Below are positions 50,507 to 59,200 of a stretch of 64,000 nucleotides of DNA, one piece after another. The stretch lies in NCBI GenBank assembly GCA_020186115.1, contig WSYJ01000186.1, positions 1,781,501-1,845,500 of the forward strand, in the 5' to 3' direction. Source of the DNA: Histomonas meleagridis. Its lineage: Eukaryota > Parabasalia > Tritrichomonadida > Dientamoebidae. Below the pieces are notes generated by a model, which was given only the letters and a program-made list of their open reading frames with translations, was not told the origin of the DNA and did no database searches. Made by a program: the position numbers and the translations under genes. Numbering within the stretch: position 1 is the first letter of the stretch; each line of letters starts with the position of its first letter.

Positions 50507-51137
50507 ATGGGTGCACCCTCTCGAAAGCGCTGTCTACAGGATACGTTCATTTAATGATGGACCCTACGTTGCAAGAGGTAGGTGGGGGCGATATTTAGGT
50601 CACACAGGGGATCTTGCGCCACCTGATAAACCTGATATTTTAATTGAGAATGACACTAATCCAAAGAAAATCACTATTTTTGGTATAGGCACAACAGGAA
50701 AAACAACTCTTTGTGAACTTTTACAAGGCATTGATCATGGTGATTATAAACCAACTTTAGCGAATACCTATAATATTGAAGATGACAAGAAACAAATTTA
50801 TTTATGGGATATCGGAGGAGTTGAAAAATATTCAGAACTTTATCATGTCTTCGTCCATCGTTCAGATAAGATAATTATTGTTAGTAGTCCTGATCAACCT
50901 AATTGTTTAAAAACCTTCGATGCATTAGAGCAAATTCGAGATTTTCTTGGTAAACCTCAGTTTATTATTGTATACAATAACAAAAGTGATAAATCATATG
51001 AAAAATTATTTTCATTAGATGATTTAAAGGAAAAATGTGAAAAACACCTGAAAGATTATGATTACAAAATATTTGAAGTTTCATTACTAGAAAATATAAA
51101 TACTGAATCGCTTATTGAAGAAATATTAAAATTTTAG
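50507..51137 (+). CDS. ARF/ARL-like GTPase with a disrupted 5' end
   Basis: An ATG at 50507-50509 begins MGAPSRKRCLQDTFI, an ARF-like MG start, then hits a stop. The main domain is open in another frame to 51137: KKITIFGIGTTGKTTLCELL (P-loop GIGTTGKT), IYLWDIGGVEKYSELYHVFV (WDxGG intact), QFIIVYNNKSDKS (NKSD as G4) and a helical end. The open frame between, with GRWGRYLGHTGDLAPPDK, is GC-rich and lacks an ATG. Either an unusual intron, an insertion or a frameshift separates start and domain. No intron with the GTATGT/CTAAC signals was found. All GTP-binding motifs are intact, unlike its neighbour at 44257. Confidence 0.65.
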
Positions 51138-51739
51138 TTTTTGTAATATTTTTAGAAGCAGTTAAAGAGGTCGAATGCGGAATCCGAAAATATTCAAACA
51201 AAGTAAATATAATTTTCAAATGTTTTGTTGTGTATAATTTTTTATAAATTTTTTCTTTATAGAGTATACTGTTATTTACATGAAAAATGGAACGATAAAT
51301 AGAGGTGCAGACAAATTTAAATTTTCAATTTTTTTTAAATATATATATAAATATGCTCTCCTTTATGTACTGATATCTTATATGTGATTTGTTTTGTTCA
51401 ATTTTTTATGTTTAAAATGAATTCATAAAAAATGGGATTTCTAACATTTTTCATTTGATTTAATTATATTTTACTCATATGTCCATAAATAAGATGTAAA
51501 TTTTATTTTATTCACAAAATGATCAAAAATATGAAATTTTATATTTTTTCATTTTTGACGTAAAGATGCGAAACATGATATTATTTATTTATTCATTATA
51601 TACTAATTAAAAATCGAAGCAAAATAATATCTATAATATTTTTTAATATTATAATATTAAACTAATCGTAAATGAGAAGTAAAAAATGAAAATGTTTTTT
51701 CAAATTTGATTTATTTTTTATTTATAGATCTCTAAATAT
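51138..51739. other. Intergenic AT-rich region
   Basis: No gene or element recognised. Confidence 0.4.
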
Positions 51740-52030
51740 TTGAATCAATTCCTTTGTGTCCATGAAGTAATTTAACTATATCTATATGACCATTTGAAGA
51801 TGAAATCATAAGTGCTGTTTCAAATAATTCAAATAGTTCCTAAATATGATTTAGGAATTCTAAAATTAAATAAAAATTTCCATAGTTAATATCAATTCCT
51901 TTTTGTTCAAGAAGAAATTTCATTAATTCGAAATTTCCTGACTCTGTTGCACAAGTTAAAGTTTTCTTTTGAAGTTTACAATCATTCATAATATATTTCA
52001 CTCAAAAAATATTACCAATTTTCCTAAATT
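51740..52030 (-). pseudogene. 3' remnant of a DUF3447 ankyrin gene (D)
   Basis: On the reverse strand: KYIMNDCKLQKKTLTCATES then GNFELMKFLLEQKGIDINY, a spacer with a stop, then TALMISSSNGHIDIVKLLHG and HKGIDSNI with a stop. This repeats the core-spacer-core pattern of arrays A and B, but with a shorter spacer and only one cassette. The upstream domain is lost. Confidence 0.65.
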
Positions 52031-52145
52031 TGATTTTTATAGAAATATTCAAAATTTACCTTCGGAAGGATTTATATAATCTTTATGCAATTTTATGTTC
52101 ATTATCAGGTTATTTTATTTTGCTTTTTTTTTTATGGATGGTTAA

Positions 52146-52394
52146 AGGTGCATCTTTATAATATTTGATTCTTGGGAAAATGAATTAATTAATTTTCCTC
52201 GTGTGGACATTTTCTTAAAAAATAAAATTAGTGCAAACAGATGGTCAATGCATTTATCTAAATATAAAATTACCCAAAAAGTAGGAAGAAATATTGTCGC
52301 GAGATACGTAACATCAATAAATAAGTATCGATTTCCACAAATATCAGAAGATGAAATCCAGGAAATATGTGATAATGATGTTGAGATTATTTAG
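52146..52394 (+). pseudogene. Possible Myb-like DNA-binding domain fragment
   Basis: An open stretch without an ATG reads FDSWENELINFPRVDIFLKN, ISANRWSMHLSKYKITQKVG, RNIVARYVTSINKYRFPQIS and EDEIQEICDND. The pattern R.IVARY..SINKY...IS.dEI..I resembles the end of one Myb repeat and the start of the next, as in trichomonad Myb proteins, but the key Trp spacing is incomplete. Stops immediately upstream and the absence of a start mark it as a fragment. Confidence 0.35.
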
Positions 52395-52689
52395 TAAACA
52401 CCATCCAAATAAGCTACTTATTATTGAGAAGCATCAATGTATAAAAATGAGAATCAATTAATGATTTCAATTTATATTTAGTATTATAAAGCATAATTTA
52501 TATTACCTATAATAAATAAATTATTAAATTCTTATAATGTATATAGATACATAGCATATATATTATATATTGATAAAAATATTTTCATTTTATGTCGAGT
52601 TTATAACTGATAAACTGAACACTATATGAGGTGAACTTGGACACAAAAATTTTTACGTTTTGTATCAATATTGAATGAACTGTAAAGTT

Positions 52690-53221
52690 GAAGTGATCCT
52701 TTAACGTATTATTACAGTGAAAAGGTCAACCCTGTTGCAGAAATCAGAAAAAAAATTTCCTGATTGGCTACATATCTCATTCTTATAAATATCAAATAAA
52801 TAATAAACATATTTTTTGCAATGCCATAAAAAAAGCTAATTCACTATAAAACGAAATTTTGATATCTATTATCATTATCGTAATAATTGCAAAATAATTT
52901 CTGATATTTCAATTTTAACTAGAAAGCCAATAATTTACTTATGAAAATTTTATTATTTTCAATATGAAAAATCATTTCTGATGTAATATATTAAACACCT
53001 AAAATCATGTGCGTAAACCAATTTAATATGAAGATATATTTATTTTATTTTCAAGTGTCAAATCTTTAAATAAAAGTTTTTGTCTTATAAAGATATAAGA
53101 ATATTACCTACTGTTATTATTAATATTTGATATATATTTTTTAAAAATTAATATAATGAAAACAACGAGATAATTATATTCTTTTCGATGTCAAACGACC
53201 GTTTAGAGAATAGGACCCGTT
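52690..53221 (-). repeat. Dispersed ~520-bp repeat, copy 2 (inverted)
   Basis: Reverse complement of 4225-4749. Matching blocks include GATCCTTTAACGTA, TCAACCCTGT, TTCCTGATTGGCTACA, ATAATTGCAAAATAATT and, at the outer end, TCAAACGACCGTTTAGAGAA then TAGGACCCGTTC. Many single-base differences and small indels show it is not recent. Confidence 0.7.
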
Positions 53222-53250
53222 CTATTTTTTTCAACCGTTTTTCACCTCAT

Positions 53251-53267
53251 CTGGGCCATTGGCCCAG
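53251..53267. other. Perfect palindrome CTGGGCCATTGGCCCAG
   Basis: A 17-bp GC-rich palindrome adjoining the end of dispersed-repeat copy 2. A related word (GGACCAATGGCC) lies in the hAT relic near 48984. It may mark an element boundary. Confidence 0.45.
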
Positions 53268-53319
53268 TTTTTCCCAACTCTATGCATAAAATATTTAAGA
53301 ATTTATTATTATAATATTT

Positions 53320-53470
53320 TTTATTGTTTCTTGGTGAAGCATATGTAAATACTGTTTGAAATCATTTAAATAATTACCAAATAGAATTTTAAAATGAAAT
53401 ATTAAATTGATGAACATCTTTATCATTAATGTCAATTCTCTCATGTTCATGAAGTAATTTCATCAATAAA
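53320..53470 (-). pseudogene. Ankyrin cassette remnant (E)
   Basis: On the reverse strand: MKLLHEHERIDINDKD, a spacer containing TTTGGTAATTATTTAAATGA, then TVFTYASPRNNKKYYN. It shows the same core-spacer-core layout as arrays A and B, reduced to parts of two cassettes. Confidence 0.55.
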
Positions 53471-54163
53471 AAATAATTAATTGTTTTTTTTAAAACTTAA
53501 TTTTCAAATTATACACTTAATTCTAATAAATTTGACTTGATATATCATTTTAATTATATATTTATAATATATATTTTATTTAATTATTTAATAATTTCAA
53601 GGATGTAACGAGATATTTTTATTTCATTAAATAAAGTTCCTTAACGGTCGCCAAATGGTGTTGTCTATGTTTTTGACTAATCTATAATACAAATTCGTTT
53701 TTCTGACCTTTCATTAGAAGATCTGAGCAATGAGTCAGAAATAAACAGCAACCACAACAGAAATATACTTTTGGGCCTTTTTTATTAAAAAGCAAGGATG
53801 AGCAAAAAATGAACCTGAAACAAACAGTGGTGATTTGTTGTAATTTTTTCTGAGAGTTTCACGAGTTCTTGTTGTTCCTTGGCGTATATTATCCTGGATA
53901 TAGTTTTGATATCAATTGTTGTTTGATTCAAATTAATTTAAATGAAGCATGATATTGAACGCCATTTTGCTTTTCGATAACCGGTCAAACAAGTTACTGT
54001 AAAATTATCGTTTGAAAGTTAACCGCTAAACATTACAAATAATTTTAAAATTAAAAAGAAATCTATAAGAGGGAAAGTTGGTTGACAGTGTCTTTTCAAA
54101 AACGATTCATCACTAGTAAGTATTTCCATTCTAATTCATCATGATTTCCAACTCAAATCTCTC
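53471..54163. other. Intergenic region
   Basis: AT-rich, no gene seen. TAACGGTCGCC near 53642 repeats the AACGGTC word found upstream of ankyrin fragment C (46144). Confidence 0.4.
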
Positions 54164-54405
54164 AGGATTATTAATATAATATTATTACTATTATATATAA
54201 TATTACTATTATATATAATATTACTATTATATATAATATTACTATTATATATATTATTACTATTATATATATTATTACTATTATATATATTATTACTATT
54301 ATATATATTATTACTATTATATATATTATTACTATTATATATATTATTACTATTATATATATTATTACTATTATATATATTATTACTATTATATATATTA
54401 TTACT
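54164..54405. repeat. 18-bp minisatellite, about 13 units
   Basis: Unit ATTATTACTATTATATAT, with the first few units carrying AATATT in place of ATTATT. Both reverse-strand frames stay open by chance of composition (NSNNIY or IIVIIY repeats), so apparent proteins here are artefacts. Length polymorphism is expected. Confidence 0.9.
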
Positions 54406-54414
54406 GCTGGACAA

Positions 54415-55318
54415 TGTGGCTCCACTGTTATTTCAAGAAGCAACACGTTTATTCTCGACCATGGTAATGCGACTTCATTATACTTAATTTGGCCTTTATC
54501 TTTTAGCAAATCGTAGACTTCAGGATAGCGTTTGACATCATGTAGCCATTTGCTATGGGTTGTTATCAATTTACTCAAAAACAAATTGGTTTGAATCGTC
54601 GTTATCAAATTGCTTTCTTAAGAAATTGCTTCGTCTGTTTTGGATTCTTCCCACTTTAACATGCTTTCATAGTAATCAAGCTTGATATTGAGTTTGAAAT
54701 TTTCTTTAATTTTCGATTGAAGATAATTTAATGTCAAAGAAGTAATTGAAAAATCTTATATATTTCTGATCAGTTTTTGCAATATATGTATTTAATTATG
54801 CATTGTTTCTTGCACTCATAAATAAATCGATAAACAGATTAAAAATCATTAATATCTCTTTGGTAATCGCCTGAAATAACAGGAAATATTTTGTTGATAT
54901 TCTCTTTTTGTATGACTGAAGCCTTTTTATTCGATTTATCATAATCATTATTACTTTGAGAAGAAATGCTTTTTTACCATTTATCTTAGAAAAAACGTTT
55001 TTAAATCGTTTGTAATCCATTAATTTCCATGAGGAAGATGTTCCGTAAATTGTTCCCGAATTCATTATGATTTTGTTTAATTTATTGAATTTAGTAATTC
55101 TTGTAAACAATGAAGCTTATGATGATTAATTTTTGGATCATTTGTCTATTCTTGCAACTTCTTCCCAAAGTCCCAATTATTCGCTTAAAACGTCCTTTTG
55201 GCGTATCAAATCCCAATTTTTCTGCTTTCCTCAGAACACTACCTTTAACAAGTTTAAATCCCAATTTTTGGTTAATCTGTAGTATTCGATTGCTCAAATC
55301 CAATTGCCCCTCTTTCAT
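54415..55318 (-). pseudogene. Decayed coding region, family not recognised
   Basis: Reverse-strand pieces with protein-like composition: EGQLDLSNRILQINQKLGFK, LVKGSVLRKAEKLGFDTPKG and RFKRIIGTLGRSCKNRQ. A frameshift follows, then DPKINHHKLHCLQELLNSIN, SGTIYGTSSSWKLMDYKRF and RLQSYKKRISTKYFLLFQ. Further down (54600-54420) is THSKWLHDVKRYPEVYDLL then YNEVALPWSRINVLLLEIT. Basic, helix-turn-helix-like segments suggest a DNA-binding or transposase-related protein, but no diagnostic motif is visible. Confidence 0.35.
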
Positions 55319-55378
55319 AGAACAGGGTGCCCCAAAACGTTACAAGGTTAATTGGTTTGTTTCATTTTTTTTATAGCT

Positions 55379-55588
55379 ATGATTTCGCTAAAGCATATGC
55401 CTATTGATGATACTATAAACACAAGAGATAAAAATTTGAATAATTTTCCAACCTGCTTGAAATTCCTAATTGAGATTGAGAAAACTATATTTGATTTAAC
55501 CGAAGAAAACTTTCAGCCGTCCATTAAAAAAATATTGGAATTATTCGATTCAAATTATCCCTTTACGTTTCTTCTAACTGCTATATGA
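55379..55588 (+). pseudogene. DUF3447 N-terminal fragment (F), cut by an opposite-strand cassette
   Basis: ATG at 55379: MISLKHMPIDDTINTRDKNL, then FLIEIEKTIFDLTEENFQPS and KKILELFDSNYPFTFLL. This matches the first ~70 residues of protein B (LEQLIFGLTKDNF..SIEQTMELFDLNFPLSYNL). At about 55570 the sequence switches to ankyrin cassettes on the other strand, and the frame stops at 55588. A rearrangement joined the two. Confidence 0.65.
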
Positions 55589-55860
55589 AGTGCTGTTTCA
55601 AATTATTAAAACATATTACAGATTATTAAAATGAATATTTTTTGCATTAACATCAATTCCTTCTTTATCTAAAAGTAATTTTACTATTTCTATATTATTA
55701 TTTCTAATTGCTATATGAAGTGCTGTTTCAAATTATTAAAACATATTACAGATTATTAAAATGAATATTTTTTGCATTAACATCAATTCCTTCTTTATCT
55801 AAAAGTAATTTTACTATTTCTATATTATTATTTCTAACTGCTATATGAAGTGCTGTTTCA
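55571..55860 (-). repeat. 130-bp ankyrin cassettes (two-plus units)
   Basis: On the reverse strand the core TALHIAIRNNNIEIVKLLLD then KEGIDVNAK repeats with an exact 130-bp period (ATGAAG marks at 55585, 55715 and 55845). The core is 87 nt and the spacer 43 nt, again out of frame from unit to unit. Removing 31 nt would give the same 33-residue period as in arrays A and B. Confidence 0.75.
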
Positions 55861-55970
55861 AATTATTCAAACATATTAAAAATTATTAAAACATATATAA
55901 AATTATTAAAACATATTCCAAATTATTAAAACATATTCCAATTTATTAAAACATATATAAAATTATTAAA
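55861..55970. repeat. 20-bp minisatellite derived from a cassette spacer
   Basis: About six units of AATTATTAAAACATATNNNA in exact 20-bp register. The same words occur once in each 130-bp cassette spacer, so the satellite grew from a spacer. Confidence 0.75.
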
Positions 55971-56253
55971 ATAACCTAGAATAAATATAGCGCTATATCA
56001 GTATCATAAAGAAATCTTTTGAAAAATGTTGAGTCGGAACTACTCTTTTTCTCTTAATGAACTTTGGATTAATGATTCGAAGACATGGATATTCCTTTGC
56101 ATGTGTATTTATAGTTTCATTTTTTTTTATTTTTTATTTATAATATGTATCAACAACACAATGAGTAATGCTATAATTATAACTAAAATAGAATAAATTC
56201 ATTTATTATTATTAAAGTGCATAGAAAATTCTCTTTTTTTTAAGTTTAATATT
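55971..56253. other. Short intergenic region
   Basis: No gene seen between the satellite and the stop codon of the giant Furry-like gene. Confidence 0.4.
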
Positions 56254-59200
56254 TCATGCAAAGACAGAAGGTGCTCCAATATCGCTCAGTAAATCCTTAC
56301 CAATCTCCTCTATAGTTTGATTCGAAGGTATAAAAGCGATTGGGTTCATATAGTCATAACTTGGTTGTTGTGCAACATTTGCAAATGAGAAGATACTTGG
56401 AATCTTTTCTGTTTTTGATGCAGCCGATCCGAATTGTTTTAATGTTGCAGACTTTAAGCTACTAAATGATCCAACCTTTGAACCCAAATCAGAGAAACTA
56501 TTTTCTTCTGCCAACGATGGGAAAGATTGCGAGTACTTTTTGAGTAAACCAAAGAAATCCTTAGCCGGCGGTTCCACGTCAGTTTTCAATATATCGTCGT
56601 AACCGTCTTCATTCAAATCGATACTTTGACACACGACACATTGAACTTTGAATTTGTTTTCATTCCAAATCGTAAACGGCTGCGCGGTTACTCTTTCAGC
56701 AACAGTATGAACAGTATTAAAGAATGGACATGTCATATAACTTAAGTCGGCTATAACCATTGGAGGGAACAATGTAATGTTTTGGAAAAGTGACTCGTCA
56801 CTATTTTTAACTTCGATAAAGTTATAATTTTTAGCGAAATAAATTTTCGGTAATTTTTTAGTTTTATTTTCTCTTGATATTAATCCGCCATTAGTATTTA
56901 ATGACTGTAAAAGATGTGACATTGAAGAAGAGTTAATGTTCATATTAATGATTGAGCCAGCAAAGAATGCAATGTTTTCTTCATTATCTTGAATCTTATA
57001 AATGAAATTAGCACAAAAGTCATATAAATTATTTTCGATTTTCTTGTTTGAATAAGAACGAATCATTTTGGAGAATATCTTAAGTAAAATGTTTTGTGAT
57101 TTTGTACTTAGTTTAGAACAATCGACATCAATTTTTGTAGATATGTTTTTAGTTTTAGTTTCAATGATATTAATTGCATTAATTAATATGTTAAATACTA
57201 TATCAGAATCATCATGTGAATAACCAATCGAATGTAATTCGGGTATTGATAATATTTTTATGATTTCATTCACAAGTTTTGGTGTATCTTCATCAAATTC
57301 GATATTCGATATTAATGGAATTATACCATCGAATTCAAATGGTACATTATTCGAATCATTTAATATTAATAATTGGAAATTCTTATGATTTAATAAGTTA
57401 ATTAAAATGTTTAAGATATCATTAGTAAATTGTGAAGTTTCATTCATATTATAACCTAAAAATGATATTGAAGTCCAAAAGATATCAATTCGTGGTGTAG
57501 TATTAGAGACGATTTTTAATAATTTCGTCATGTATTGTAACGCTAAATTATAATCCGGCTCTTTATTTATGTCTAATACTTGATAAGTCCATGGCATTTG
57601 AGATAATGATATATTATTACTTTTCTCATACATAAATCTAGAAATTACATAAAGTGTTTGGAATATTGTATCAATTGTTTCATTATTAGGTTTAATCTTT
57701 AACCATAAATATACATCTAATGAATTACTTGCTAATTCTAATTCACCACAACATAAACCCCATGCTAAACTATCAATAGATATATTATTTTTAATTTTTG
57801 GATTTAATTCCATGAAATAATTCTTTAATTTGGTTTCATCTAAGAAATTAAAATCTAATAATTCATGTAATACTAATGATATTTCTTTTATATATATTTC
57901 ATTGTTATTAAAGATATAATAAAATAATAAAAATAATGGAATATGTTGTTTTAATGGTTGTGGATTTTCTATTGCACAAAGTTGTAATACTTTTAATGCA
58001 AATTTTATTGATTCTTGATAATTATCAAAATCATCTTCTTTATCATTTTCTATTGTTTTATCTTCAATTGTTGATGATAAATTCTTTTTATTATCACTAC
58101 TAATAGCATTAAAGAATTTATTTAAGTCAAAGAATTGATCCATTTTATTAAATTGTACTTGATAATAATGCCAAAAATCATATTTAAAGAATGATATTAA
58201 TTCATTAACAATTTTATATGGATCAATAAAGAATAAGAAAACTAAAATGTTTTGGAATTTATCCATAATTTCTTCATTATTAGTAATACTTGTAAAGATT
58301 ATAATACAAATAAAATGTATAATATTAATTGAATCTTCTGTTTGTTCATTAACTAATTTACCAAATAATTCTAATGAATCAACAGTAATTTTTAATGATA
58401 TTAAATCTTGAATTAATGTATAAGGTGTATAAGACGTAAATATTGGTTCTGATAATTGAAATACATTTGCTTTATCACTTGAGAATTTAACATTTTTAAT
58501 CCATGGTAAGATGATCTTAACCATAGATTCTTTCTTTACTGCTAATTTTAATGCGAATTTAATAAATTGTTCAGTACAAAATGGAAAATCATTTGCTAAA
58601 CTATTACTTAATTCGATACATGGTAATAATGATACATTTGATAATTTGGAATCAATATGTTGATATAAATAATCGATCTTTTTACTACTTTCAATGTTTG
58701 GATTTTTCTTTAATATAGAAATTCCAATTATTAATGGTATTAATATTCTAAATGAAGCTCTTCGTAAATCGAAATCTTCGGATAAGAAATAATAAAAACA
58801 TAATGCAAATAATGCGCCACAATTTGCATATGTAAAATCATTATAATCTTTATTAGTTTTATCATCATTTATATAAATCTTTTCTAATGTATCTAATGCA
58901 TGTTTAATTGATGTAAATGATTGGAATTGTAATGAAATTGCTATGAAATAATTTGGGTTTTCTAATGATCTATTAACATAATCACAAATTTGTAATTTAT
59001 AATATTGGATTAATAAAATTGATAATATTTCAGGTGAATCTTCAAATAATTTTATGTTTTTTACAAAACTACTATATAATGATTCAAATGGTAATTCGAA
59101 TAATGTTAAAATTGATGTTAATGTAGTTTTAGCTGCTTTAGCTATAGTATTAGTACCAGATGATACATTAATCATAAAGATTAACCATCGATATTGATTC

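Noticed and set aside
54139-54608. Long open frames with NSNNIY or IIVIIY repeats
   Set aside because: They are translations of an 18-bp AT minisatellite. Both frames are open simply because the unit is a multiple of three without stops.
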